Source of the DNA: CAYMZZ01 sp046297935
Lineage (GTDB): Bacteria > Bacteroidota > Bacteroidia > Chitinophagales > Chitinophagaceae
Length of the DNA: 64,000 nt
Direction of reading: 5' to 3'
NCBI GenBank assembly: GCA_046297935.1
Contig: JBKBHA010000004.1
Location: 62,001-126,000, forward strand
Positions 17,099 to 25,612 of the stretch are shown here, piece after piece. Under the pieces are notes generated by a model, which was given only the letters and a program-made list of their open reading frames with translations, did not search any database and was not told the DNA's origin. Each line of letters starts with the position of its first letter. Position 1 is the stretch's first letter. A program made the position numbers and the translations under genes.

Positions 17099-17896
17099 TT
17101 AGTAGCTTTTTATTTCCATTCCACCGAATATCATCGTTCCTTTGATGATGAGTGTTCGGACAGGCGATTCGTTGCCTGGCATTATTTTTCTCTTGTCACC
17201 TATGCCACCAAATATGGTTACTGCTTCGGAACGAACGGCCCAATTAGATGGCACAACCAGGGTGGCGCCACCGAATATGGCTGTTACATCCAATACCGCA
17301 GGACTCGTCATATCGGCCTGAGTAAGATCAATCTCACAACCGCCGAAAATATTGACCAACTCACCACCTTTGAAATGTTTTGAAAGGATCACTTTTTTTG
17401 CTCCACTGAATATGGCCGTACTTTTCACTACATCATCTTCTGTATACTCAAACTCATCATTCACTATCTGGTCGCCGGTGTTGCCGGGTTGATTAGAAAG
17501 TTTTCGCTGCTCGCGACAAACCTGCCAGTTGCGTCCCCTTGCACGAATCAAAAACAGCAGACCGATTATAATCAATATAACTGGCCAGATATGACGACGC
17601 AGGTCGCCGTTCAAGAAATAGTCGTTCATCAAAAAAGCGCCTCCGATGATGATCGGCACAAACCAGCCGCCGTCGCGAAAGCCTTTTTTAAGACCAATGA
17701 AAAGCCCGATAGCGATCAATAGCATTTGCCAGCTAAAAAGCCATCGTGGCACAGGTACTCCAAAACTCTTGGCAAGCGCCACTCCACCTATTACCAGCAG
17801 AAAAATACCGGTCCAAACATGACCACTGCTATCGCTGCGACGCAGCTCCTCGCGCCTGGCGCGACCTTCTTCCCTGTATTCTTTAAAGTCACTCAT
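17099..17896 (-). CDS. LiaF/LiaI-like membrane protein with IFGG repeats
   Basis: A 265-residue protein. The N-terminal part has four hydrophobic segments (about 30-46, 52-68, 76-90, 102-120), as in the LiaI-LiaF-like transmembrane region. The C-terminal half is a soluble beta-rich domain with repeated IFGG motifs (NIFGGCEIDL, AIFGGATLVVP, TIFGGIGDKR, MIFGGMEIKS) typical of the cell wall-active antibiotics response domain. In Firmicutes LiaF restrains the LiaRS two-component system. Here the downstream LytS/LytTR pair makes a related envelope-stress role plausible, but this is inference. Confidence 0.8.
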   Translation of the reverse strand: MSDFKEYREEGRARREELRRSDSSGHVWTGIFLLVIGGVALAKSFGVPVPRWLFSWQMLLIAIGLFIGLKKGFRDGGWFVPIIIGGAFLMNDYFLNGDLRRHIWPVILIIIGLLFLIRARGRNWQVCREQRKLSNQPGNTGDQIVNDEFEYTEDDVVKSTAIFSGAKKVILSKHFKGGELVNIFGGCEIDLTQADMTSPAVLDVTAIFGGATLVVPSNWAVRSEAVTIFGGIGDKRKIMPGNESPVRTLIIKGTMIFGGMEIKSY

Positions 17897-18031
17897 ACTA
17901 CGGTTCGATTATGGTGTAAAACTAAGGGGATATGGCTCGCAATGCAAGCCTGTACAGGCTTTTAGCCGGCAATTGTCGGTGAAAGTGGGGTCGATGGCGG
18001 TAAATGGAGAACCGGCGAAGGCCAGCCGTAG

Positions 18032-18661
18032 CTAATAATTGCTGTTCAGGCATTCCTGAAAGAGTTCCACATACCGGCCCAGGTCGGAGCCGTCCATCAG
18101 GGCGTGATGAACGTGTATGGAAACTGGCATCATCAGTTTGCCGCTTTGAAGTTCGGTTTTACCAAAACTGATCTTAGGACAACTGTCGGGAAACAGGAAA
18201 TGACGGGCATGAGAAACACTGGTAAAGCCCAGCCAGGGCATTGCCGAATAATGAATGACATTTTCGCCAACTACGGCTGGATGCAGCCCCTCGCTGCTCT
18301 GCACGCGTTGTTGTTCGGCTCTGGCAAATGAATAGAACTCATCAAAATCGGAATAGAAATCCATGTAAGCAAAGCCAAATGCGCCACCTGGCCGATTGAT
18401 AGTGGGGGAAGCATTTACCTGATCGTATTCCCAAACTTCCTCACCCTTGATACGATAACGAAAAGAGGGGCATTGATTGGCGGCATCAAGCGAGGCGTAA
18501 AGGTAATACAGAAAAAATGATACACCGCGTTCACGCGCCCGCGCATAGGCATTGCTACAGTCTACATTTACACATACACCAAAAAAAGGCTCAGTGAATT
18601 GTCGGAAAAAACGAAAGTGATCCCTGCGGTACCAATTGTCTAAGTCAAGAAGTTTCTTCAT
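18032..18661 (-). CDS. Chloramphenicol acetyltransferase-like protein
   Basis: A 209-residue member of the CAT-like acyltransferase superfamily, close in length to CAT trimers. It has the catalytic motif HHALMDG (185-191; classical HHAVCDG), the N-terminal WYRRDHFRFFR-like start and FGFAYMDFYSDF. Many chromosomal Bacteroidota members of this family have no known resistance role, so antibiotic resistance should not be concluded from this alone. It is encoded 5 bp after the HAD phosphatase gene, suggesting a two-gene unit. Confidence 0.85.
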   Translation of the reverse strand: MKKLLDLDNWYRRDHFRFFRQFTEPFFGVCVNVDCSNAYARARERGVSFFLYYLYASLDAANQCPSFRYRIKGEEVWEYDQVNASPTINRPGGAFGFAYMDFYSDFDEFYSFARAEQQRVQSSEGLHPAVVGENVIHYSAMPWLGFTSVSHARHFLFPDSCPKISFGKTELQSGKLMMPVSIHVHHALMDGSDLGRYVELFQECLNSNY

Positions 18662-18666
18662 AGGAA

Positions 18667-19359
18667 TTATTTGTTCAGCCAGGGCAATATATCACTCAAT
18701 TTTTCCGCCTGGTAAAATTGATGGTGTTCTATATGATGATCCACCTTTTCATGATCCCAGGTAATATGATAGGGAATATGAACGGCGTGGCCTCCAATAG
18801 CCAATACCGGCAACACATCTGATTTGAGTGAATTGCCCAGCATCAAAAACTGATCGGGCTGAATATCCAGGTGTCGGATCAGTTTCTCATAATCCTTTTC
18901 CTGTTTATCAGACATTATCTCGATGTGGTGAAAATAATGCTCAAGTCCTGATTTCTTCAGCTTTCGCTCCTGATCGAGCAGGTCGCCCTTAGTAGCTACT
19001 ACCAGCCGGTATCTTCCTTTCAGCGACTGCAGCACATGTTCTACTCCTTCCAACAGTTCGATAGGTCGCCCCAGCAGGTCCTTGCCATATTCAATTGCTT
19101 TTTCGATAGCTGAGATATTGACCGTATTGCGGGATACACGAAGCGCCGTCTCCACCATCGAGAGCATAAACCCTTTCACGCCATAGCCATAAAGAGCCAG
19201 GTTTTGAATTTCTGTTTTAAAAAGTTCCTGAGCAGCGGTGTGGTGCGGCACATAGTCTTCCAGCAGGGCACAGAACTTTTCTTCTGTTTCTCGGAAATAA
19301 GGTTCGTTCACCCAAAGTGTATCGTCGGCATCAAATGCTATTACTGATATATTCTTCAT
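18667..19359 (-). CDS. HAD-superfamily hydrolase
   Basis: A 230-residue HAD phosphatase-like protein. Motif I is AFDADDTLW (nucleophile Asp10 and acid/base Asp12), motif II lies in RLVVATKGD, motif III contains the DYEKLIRHL lysine region, and motif IV is LMLGNSLKSDV (one of the usual acidic pair is retained). The four-helix cap sits between motifs I and II. Substrate unknown. The ATG at 19359 (MKNISVIAFD) is preferred over an upstream codon at 19386 because it places motif I at the normal distance. Confidence 0.85.
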   Translation of the reverse strand: MKNISVIAFDADDTLWVNEPYFRETEEKFCALLEDYVPHHTAAQELFKTEIQNLALYGYGVKGFMLSMVETALRVSRNTVNISAIEKAIEYGKDLLGRPIELLEGVEHVLQSLKGRYRLVVATKGDLLDQERKLKKSGLEHYFHHIEIMSDKQEKDYEKLIRHLDIQPDQFLMLGNSLKSDVLPVLAIGGHAVHIPYHITWDHEKVDHHIEHHQFYQAEKLSDILPWLNK

Positions 19360-19453
19360 GATACTGAAAAGGTTTACTTGGCTCACTGCAAATCTAAGCC
19401 AACCAATCCCATCTGCACAATCGCCGCAAAAATCTCCGTAATGTCAAATCTCC

Positions 19454-19461
19454 TATCTTTC
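19454..19461 (+). promoter_or_regulatory. -7 element before the TolB/amidohydrolase gene
   Basis: TATCTTTC (one mismatch to TAnnTTTG), 21 bp before the chosen ATG at 19483. It supports that start, since the longer frame from 19378 would begin upstream of the promoter. Confidence 0.35.
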
Positions 19462-19482
19462 AGGTTCCAAACAACCACTTAC

Positions 19483-22400
19483 ATGAAACAGATCTTTTTG
19501 CTGGCTGTAGCTACGCTTGCTATCACTTTTTTTACAGCCGCACAGGAAAAAAAATCAGATAAAAAATGGGATGTCAGTTCACCTGAAGGTCCATATAAAA
19601 CGATACATTTTACGAGCAACGAAGGCACCTGGATGAATCTTGACCTGTCGCCCGATGGGAAGACTATTGTATTCGATTTGCTGGGCGATCTCTATACCAT
19701 TCCATTTACGGGCGGCAAAGCGACCTTGTTACGGGGAGGTCATGCCATGGATCTGCAACCGCGGTTCAGCCCGGACGGCAGGCAGATACTATTCACATCC
19801 GATGCCGGAGGTGGTGACAATATTTGGGTCATGAACACTGATGGGTCTAATGCCCGCCAGGTAACCAAGGAAAATTTCAGGTTGTTGAACAACGGTGCCT
19901 GGACGCCCGATGGCCAGTATATTATTGCGCGCAAACATTTCACCTCTTCCCGCTCGCTGGGCGCCGGCGAAATGTGGATGTATCATGTCAGTGGCGGTGG
20001 AGGCATCAAGCTTACTACCCGTAAAAATGATCAGCAGGACGTAAACGAACCAACGGTTTCGCCAGACGGACGTTATGTTTACTTTAGCGAGGACATGTAC
20101 CCGGGTGGTTTTTTTCAATATAACAAAGACCCTAATAATCAAATATTCATCATTCGCCGATATGACCGGGAAAAAGGAACGATTGAAAATGTAACCGGCG
20201 GTCCCGGAGGAGCTGTACGTCCGCAAATATCGCACAACGGTAAATGGATGGCTTTTGTGAAGCGCGTACGCACCCGATCAGTGTTGTTTATGCGTGATCT
20301 GGCAACTGGCGAGGAGTGGCCAATATACGATCAGTTGTCGAAGGACCAGCAGGAAGCCTGGTCTATCTTCGGGTTGTACACGGGCTACGCTTTCACACCC
20401 GACGATCAGCATATCATTATCTGGAGCCACGGAAAAATTCAGAAAATCAATATCAATGCAGTGAACCAGGCTGTAGAAATACCATTTACCTGCGAGGTTA
20501 GCCAGCGTGTGTACGATGCCGTGCGCTTTCAGCAGGATCTGGATCCTGATCAATTTCAACCGCAGGTGATTCGCCAGCTCGTGAGTTCGCCCGATGGAAA
20601 ATGGTTATTGTTCAACGCGGTTGGCTATATATGGAAAATGGAACGCAGCTCAGGCAAAGTTGATCGCCTTATTACGGCAGGTTTGCGTGGTTATGAACAG
20701 GCAGGCTTTGAAATGGAGCCCTCCTTTTCGCCCGACGGAAAAACCGTGTTATTCATCACCTGGAGCGATTCTCTTTCAGGTGCTATCTATTCCGTCAATC
20801 TGCAGGGCGCCCCCAGGCCAGTTAAGCTCAGCAAAGAAAAAGGTATTTATCGTCAGCCTTCTTACTCAGCCGACGGAAAATGGATCGTATATCGTCGTGA
20901 AGGAGGCAACAACGTATTGGGCCATGCATATACCAGCAAGCCCGGCATTTATTATATGAATGCCGCCGGGACCGAAGTTAATTTCGTACGGGCCGGAGGT
21001 GATGAGCCCGTCTTCGACAGTAAGGGCGAACGCATCATTTATCAAACAGGCAACGGACTATCCAGCTGTCGGCTCGATGGCGAAGATGAACGTAGCATCA
21101 TTCGCAGCACTTACGGTAATCAATTCACGGTGTCGCCCAACGGACAATGGATTGCGTTTACCGATTTGCATAAAGCATACATCGCTGCATTTCCTCAGGT
21201 GGGAAAAGCAATTGAACTGAATAGCGGTACCGCTGATTTTCCCGTAAAACAGGTGTCGCGTGATGCAGGCTATAATTTGCATTGGAGTGCCGACAGTCGC
21301 CAGTTGCATTATACACTCGGGAACGAATACTTCAGTATTGCGCTCGAAGATCGGTTTGGATTTGTGGCCAATAAGCCGGATTCGGCATTCAAAATTCCGG
21401 AAAAGGGAGAGCCGATTAAATTGATGTTGCCACAGAGCCGTCCCACAGGACTGACAGCATTCACTCACGCCCGCATTGTAACGATGAAGGGTTCAGAAGT
21501 TATAGAAGACGGAACTATTGTTGTTGATGGCAATAAGATCAAATCAATCGGTAAAAGCAGCGAAGTCAGCATACCGGCCGGAGCGAAACTGATTGACTGT
21601 AGTGGTAAGACCATACTACCCGGATTTATAGACGCGCATGCTCATGCAGGCCATTTCCGCTCAGGCATTACGCCGCAGAAACACTGGCCCTATTACACCA
21701 ATCTGGCATATGGTGTTACCAGCATGCACGATCCTTCGGCCAACAGCGAAATGGTATTTGCTCAAAGCGAAATGGTAAAGGCAGGACACATGACCGGCCC
21801 AAGAGTATTTTCCACGGGTACCATTCTCTACGGTGCCGACGGCGATTTCAAAGCGGTAATCAATAATATTGAAGATGCACGCAGCGCACTCCGCCGGACT
21901 AAAGCCTTTGGAGCCTTTTCAGTAAAAAGCTACAATCAGCCGCGCCGCGAGCAGCGACAAATGGTTATTCAGGCCGCCAGGGAATTGAACATGGAGGTAG
22001 TGCCCGAAGGAGGCTCCTTCTTTTTTCATAATCTGAGCATGATCATGGATGGTCACACCACCATTGAACACAACCTGCCTATTGCCCCGCTTTACAATGA
22101 CGTGCTGGAGCTCTGGAAGAATGCCGGCACCGGATACACGCCAACACTTATTGTTAACTATGCCTCTGTTAGTGGCGAATACTACTGGTATCAACATAGT
22201 AATGTTTGGGAAAAAGAAAGGCTGCTGCGTTTTACACCGCGTTCCGTAATTGACACCCGAAGCCGCCACCGTACAATGCTGCCCGAAGAGGAATATACCA
22301 ATGGCCATATACTGACATCGCAAAGTCTGAAAAAATTAATGGATGTGGGAGTGAAAGTGAACATGGGTGCCCATGGCCAGATTCAGGGTATTGGTGCACA

Positions 22401-22749
22401 TTGGGAAATCTGGATGATGCAGCAGGGTGGCATGACTAATCATCAGGCATTACAAACTGCTACAATCAATCCCGCAATCAGTCTGGGTCTGGATAAATAT
22501 ATCGGATCATTGGAGGCTGGTAAACTGGCTGATCTGATTGTGCTGGACAAGAACCCGCTTGAAGATATTCGTTATACCGAGTTTATTCGCTATACGATGG
22601 TTAACGGTCGCCTTTTTGATGCCGATACAATGAATGAAATTGGACCGCAGCCTGCATTGCGACCGATGTTCTATTGGGAACTTTCGAAGAACGCAGGCAG
22701 TTTTCCGTGGCATGAGGACACAGAAGTGTGCTCGTGTGGGAGGCATTGA
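19483..22749 (+). CDS. Exported TolB-like beta-propeller / amidohydrolase
   Basis: A 1088-residue secreted or periplasmic protein. A signal peptide (MKQIFLLAVATLAITFFTAAQ) is followed by about 600 residues of PD40/TolB-type propeller blades, recognisable as repeated SPDGK-like turns (SPDGKTIVFD, SPDGRQILFT, SPDGRYVYFS, SPDGKWLLFN, SPDGKTVLFI, SADGKWIVYR). The C-terminal part is an amidohydrolase domain with metal-site HxH in DAHAHAGH, further histidines in TIEHNLPIAP and GAHGQIQGIGAHWE, and the LADLIVLDKNPL end block. The family acts on amide bonds of unknown small substrates, possibly cyclic dipeptides or similar; the exact reaction cannot be told. The heptanucleotide array begins at its stop codon. 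Confidence 0.88.
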   Translation: MKQIFLLAVATLAITFFTAAQEKKSDKKWDVSSPEGPYKTIHFTSNEGTWMNLDLSPDGKTIVFDLLGDLYTIPFTGGKATLLRGGHAMDLQPRFSPDGRQILFTSDAGGGDNIWVMNTDGSNARQVTKENFRLLNNGAWTPDGQYIIARKHFTSSRSLGAGEMWMYHVSGGGGIKLTTRKNDQQDVNEPTVSPDGRYVYFSEDMYPGGFFQYNKDPNNQIFIIRRYDREKGTIENVTGGPGGAVRPQISHNGKWMAFVKRVRTRSVLFMRDLATGEEWPIYDQLSKDQQEAWSIFGLYTGYAFTPDDQHIIIWSHGKIQKININAVNQAVEIPFTCEVSQRVYDAVRFQQDLDPDQFQPQVIRQLVSSPDGKWLLFNAVGYIWKMERSSGKVDRLITAGLRGYEQAGFEMEPSFSPDGKTVLFITWSDSLSGAIYSVNLQGAPRPVKLSKEKGIYRQPSYSADGKWIVYRREGGNNVLGHAYTSKPGIYYMNAAGTEVNFVRAGGDEPVFDSKGERIIYQTGNGLSSCRLDGEDERSIIRSTYGNQFTVSPNGQWIAFTDLHKAYIAAFPQVGKAIELNSGTADFPVKQVSRDAGYNLHWSADSRQLHYTLGNEYFSIALEDRFGFVANKPDSAFKIPEKGEPIKLMLPQSRPTGLTAFTHARIVTMKGSEVIEDGTIVVDGNKIKSIGKSSEVSIPAGAKLIDCSGKTILPGFIDAHAHAGHFRSGITPQKHWPYYTNLAYGVTSMHDPSANSEMVFAQSEMVKAGHMTGPRVFSTGTILYGADGDFKAVINNIEDARSALRRTKAFGAFSVKSYNQPRREQRQMVIQAARELNMEVVPEGGSFFFHNLSMIMDGHTTIEHNLPIAPLYNDVLELWKNAGTGYTPTLIVNYASVSGEYYWYQHSNVWEKERLLRFTPRSVIDTRSRHRTMLPEEEYTNGHILTSQSLKKLMDVGVKVNMGAHGQIQGIGAHWEIWMMQQGGMTNHQALQTATINPAISLGLDKYIGSLEAGKLADLIVLDKNPLEDIRYTEFIRYTMVNGRLFDADTMNEIGPQPALRPMFYWELSKNAGSFPWHEDTEVCSCGRH

Positions 22750-23007
22750 GGGGAGGGGGGAGAGGTGAGAGGTGAGAGGTAAGAGGTGAGAGGTGAGAGG
22801 TAAGAGGTGAGAGGTGAAAGGTGAGAGGCTTGTCTGCAGGAACGGAGCGAAGGCAGATGAGACGTGAAACGTGAAACGTGAGACGTGAAAGGTGAGAGGC
22901 TTGTCTGCCGGAGCGGAGCGAAGGCAGATGAGAGGTGAGAGGTGAAACGTGAAAGGTGAAAGGTGAGAGGGGAGAGGTGAAAGGTGAGAGGTGAAAGGTG
23001 AGAGGTC
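22750..23007. repeat. Heptanucleotide array R1 (GAGAGGT/GAAAGGT)
   Basis: About 30 degenerate copies of a 7-bp unit (GAGAGGT, GAAAGGT, GAAACGT), purine-rich on the plus strand, directly after the amidohydrolase stop. It is interrupted by two copies of a 33-bp insert (22830-22861 and 22899-22931) that begins CTTGTCTGC, ends GGCAGATGAG and could pair with itself. The rest of the gap to 23109 shows nothing recognisable. Confidence 0.9.
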
Positions 23008-23109
23008 AATCTGCGGGAACTGAACTGTTGCCGTGTTGGAAGGCTGATGAGCCCGGCAGTTTTCAATTCTCGCAGTTTGCTGCAGAAATATTTTGCTTCC
23101 TTCGCTTTA

Positions 23110-23412
23110 TCACGACAATGACATTTCCCATTTCAAACTGTATTCGTCTTCGCTTTCGCGGACGCAGGTAAACTGGTATTGTGTGATGAATGGCACGCGA
23201 ATAAGAATTGCTTCGCTGCCTTCGCCTTCTTCAATTTGTATGGCTCCGCTTACAAAGGTCTGGCTGCTGGCGGTTTCAACCGATTTGTAATCGGGCGTCA
23301 GTGGCTGCCCGCCAACAAATTGTCCACCGCGGCGTACAGCCAGCTTTTCCACCAGGTTCTGCAGGAGCGCCGGCTCATCAATTTCGGTGCTTATTTGAAA
23401 AAACTTTTTCAT
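23110..23412 (-). CDS. Small protein of unknown function
   Basis: A 100-residue soluble protein (MKKFFQISTEIDEPALLQNL...), not recognised. It has a beta-rich, acidic pattern with a conserved-looking RRGGQFVGGQPLTPDYKSV segment and no signal peptide or membrane segment. The frame is open to 23442, but the ATG at 23412 gives the more natural start. It is isolated between heptanucleotide arrays R1 and R2. Being surrounded by repeats, it may be spurious or recently acquired, although its codon use resembles that of neighbours. Confidence 0.5.
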   Translation of the reverse strand: MKKFFQISTEIDEPALLQNLVEKLAVRRGGQFVGGQPLTPDYKSVETASSQTFVSGAIQIEEGEGSEAILIRVPFITQYQFTCVRESEDEYSLKWEMSLS

Positions 23413-23470
23413 AACGCTGCATTTGATTGTTTGACGCAGCAAGGGCGGGAAAATTTATGAGGGAAATGTT

Positions 23471-23556
23471 AAAGGTGAGAGGAGAGAGGTGAGAGGTGAA
23501 AGGTGAGAGGTGAGAGGTGAAACGTGAAACGTGAAACGGGAGAGGTGAAAGATGAA
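23471..23556. repeat. Heptanucleotide array R2
   Basis: About 11 copies of GAGAGGT/GAAAGGT/GAAACGT units, purine-rich on the plus strand. It stands in inverted orientation to array R3 (23723-23831), with the AATCTGCGG element between them. Confidence 0.85.
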
Positions 23557-23573
23557 ATTGAAATTATCGACGA

Positions 23574-23702
23574 ATAATCTGCGTAAATCTGTGCAAAAAT
23601 CTGCGGAAATCTGCGGGAACAAAAAAGTTTCATTTAGGCATACTGCACTAAAGCCAGAAGTTCAGTTCCCGCAGATTTCCACAGATCTTTGACGCAGATT
23701 TT
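23574..23702. repeat. Fold-back AATCTGCGG element
   Basis: Tandem degenerate units AATCTGCGTA, AATCTGTGCA, AATCTGCGGA and AATCTGCGGG (23574-23619) are matched in complement at 23664-23702. The inner arms GGAAATCTGCGGGAAC (23604-23619) and GTTCCCGCAGATTTCC (23664-23679) are exact inverse complements across a 44-bp loop. Related units (CACAGATTTCACAGATTT) lie at 56936-56965 beside array R7. Confidence 0.8.
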
Positions 23703-23722
23703 GCTGCCAATTTCTGCCCAAC

Positions 23723-23831
23723 CACCTCTCACCTTTCACCTCTCACTTTTCACCTTTCACCTTTCACCTCTCACCTTTCACCTCTCACCTTTCACCTCTC
23801 ACCTCTCACCTCTCACTTTTCACCTCTCACC
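23723..23831. repeat. Heptanucleotide array R3 (CACCTYT)
   Basis: About 15 copies of CACCTCT/CACCTTT/CACTTTT on the plus strand. The adenine deaminase stop codon (TGA on the minus strand, 23829-23827) lies inside the array, which reads GAGAGGT on that gene's mRNA. Confidence 0.9.
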
Positions 23832-25482
23832 CCAGCAACCCAAACCTATCCCCATCAAACAGCCCCTTATCGCTCAACTTGAGGTGCGGAATCACCAGCA
23901 ATGCCATAAAGGAAAGCGTCATAAACGGTGAACGCAGTGGAGAGCCGGCGTCGCGGGCGGCCTGGTCGATACGGGCGTAAGCCTCCGCTACCTGGTAGCC
24001 GTCGGCATTGCTCATGAGGCCTGCCACGGGCAATGGTAGCAAATCAGTTGGTTGGCCAGGCCGGGCGATTGACACACCACCACTTGCAGCAATTACAGCA
24101 TTGACCGCCTCGCAGAGGCTGTTGTCGTCTACACCAATTGCAACAATATTGTGACTATCGTGCGCTACCGAAGATGCAATCGCCCCCACTTTTAATCCAA
24201 AGTTGCGGATAAACGCTTTAGCAACGGGCGCAGGCTGATAGCGGTTTACTACCACGATTTTCAATATATCTCGGTCAGGATCTGACACCCAGAAGCCGTT
24301 TTCAATTTTTCCCTTCTCATCAAGCCGATTAGTAATAAGCTGTCCGTCGAGGGCTTCGATGATGGGAATTACCAGTGGATCGTGGTGACTGCTGTAGGGA
24401 GGAGTGGTATCTGTAGCGCTAAGGGCGAAATCGTCGGGCGATTTAACCTGGGCAACAAATTGATTAATTGTGTCAGCAGTTTGCGTACGAATCAGGCTTT
24501 TTCCATTTGCTGCTACTTCCTGCCCATCAATAAAAGTCTGTAACACGCGAAATTCCTTCAGGTCTTCCACCAATATAAAATCGGCAGGATCATCTGCTCG
24601 CAACAAGCCCACATCGAGCCGGTAATGCAGAACCGGATTAAGGCAGGCAGCTTTCAACACTTTGAAAACATCAATGCCGCGATCGACAGCTCGCTGGCAA
24701 AGTTGATTGATATGGCCCAATACCAGACCGTCAGGGTGTTTATCGTCGCTGCAAAACATCATCTTATCTGGAAACTGGTTCAGTAAATCGATCAGCGCAT
24801 CAAAGTTGCGGGCAGCACTTCCTTCCCGGATAATCACTTTCATGCCCATTTGCAGCTTTTCCAGGGCCTCTTCGGCCGTAAAGCACTCGTGATCGGTGCT
24901 GATGCCGGCAGCAATATATTTTCGCACGGCGTCTCCCCTTAGTCCCGGCGCATGTCCGTCGACGGGTTTGTTGTATTTCTTGGCAGCGGCAATCTTATCC
25001 ATCACCTCCGGATCTTCCTGCAATACACCTGGGAAGTTCATCATTTCACTCAGGTAACGAATCTCTTTGCGGGCCAGCAACTGCTCTACATCGCGCGCGT
25101 TCAGGCTTGCTCCGGCAGTTTCAAAACTGGTAGCCGGTACACAGCTCGGTGCACCGAAGTTGAATTTGAAGGGAACCGTATTGCCATTATCAATCATGTA
25201 TTGCACACCTTCTGTGCCACAGACATTGGCAATTTCGTGGGGATCGCTCACAGTAGCAACTGTGCCGTGTACTACTGCCAGACGCGCAAATTCAGCGGGC
25301 ACAAGCATGGAGCTTTCAATATGTACATGACTGTCGATAAAGCCCGGCATCAGGAAGCCCGCGTGCGTAACGGAGTCGGCACCAGCATCGCGGACAGACA
25401 AAATGCGACCGTTTGCAATTTCCACAGTGGCCGGAAAAATGCGTTGCCGATGTATATCTACTAGCTGTGCGGTAATTTTCAT
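23827..25482 (-). CDS. ade: Adenine deaminase
   Basis: Amidohydrolase-superfamily enzyme that converts adenine to hypoxanthine in purine salvage, in the cytoplasm. The 551-residue protein has the Ade-specific metal block GFIDSHVHIESSM, VATVSDPHEIANV, VDGHAPGLRG, STDHECFTAEEA and the SDDKHPDGL motif carrying a metal-site Asp, then the C-terminal Ade domain with SSVAHDSHNIVAIG. Length matches the family (550-600). The last codons and stop are encoded within the R3 array. Its start at 25482 is 130 bp from the desaturase gene; that spacer shows no clear promoter. Confidence 0.94.
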   Translation of the reverse strand: MKITAQLVDIHRQRIFPATVEIANGRILSVRDAGADSVTHAGFLMPGFIDSHVHIESSMLVPAEFARLAVVHGTVATVSDPHEIANVCGTEGVQYMIDNGNTVPFKFNFGAPSCVPATSFETAGASLNARDVEQLLARKEIRYLSEMMNFPGVLQEDPEVMDKIAAAKKYNKPVDGHAPGLRGDAVRKYIAAGISTDHECFTAEEALEKLQMGMKVIIREGSAARNFDALIDLLNQFPDKMMFCSDDKHPDGLVLGHINQLCQRAVDRGIDVFKVLKAACLNPVLHYRLDVGLLRADDPADFILVEDLKEFRVLQTFIDGQEVAANGKSLIRTQTADTINQFVAQVKSPDDFALSATDTTPPYSSHHDPLVIPIIEALDGQLITNRLDEKGKIENGFWVSDPDRDILKIVVVNRYQPAPVAKAFIRNFGLKVGAIASSVAHDSHNIVAIGVDDNSLCEAVNAVIAASGGVSIARPGQPTDLLPLPVAGLMSNADGYQVAEAYARIDQAARDAGSPLRSPFMTLSFMALLVIPHLKLSDKGLFDGDRFGLLG

Positions 25483-25612
25483 ATCCTGATTTGGATTCTA
25501 AGTTAGGAAATTACCCAGCCCGGAGAGTTGTTCTAAGTTGAAAAACTGTCTCTAACTGTGTACTATACTGTGTAGATGCAATTGATTTCACCCAATTAGA
25601 GAGGTTGCCGTG

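Noticed and set aside
18032..18661. Chloramphenicol resistance gene
   Set aside because: The CAT fold and HHxxxDG motif are clear, but the gene has ordinary chromosomal context and no mobile or resistance neighbours; substrate is unproven.
22750..23831. Possible CRISPR array in the repeat-rich region
   Set aside because: The units are only 7 bp, directly adjacent and degenerate, with no unique spacers of 25-40 bp and no cas genes in the window.
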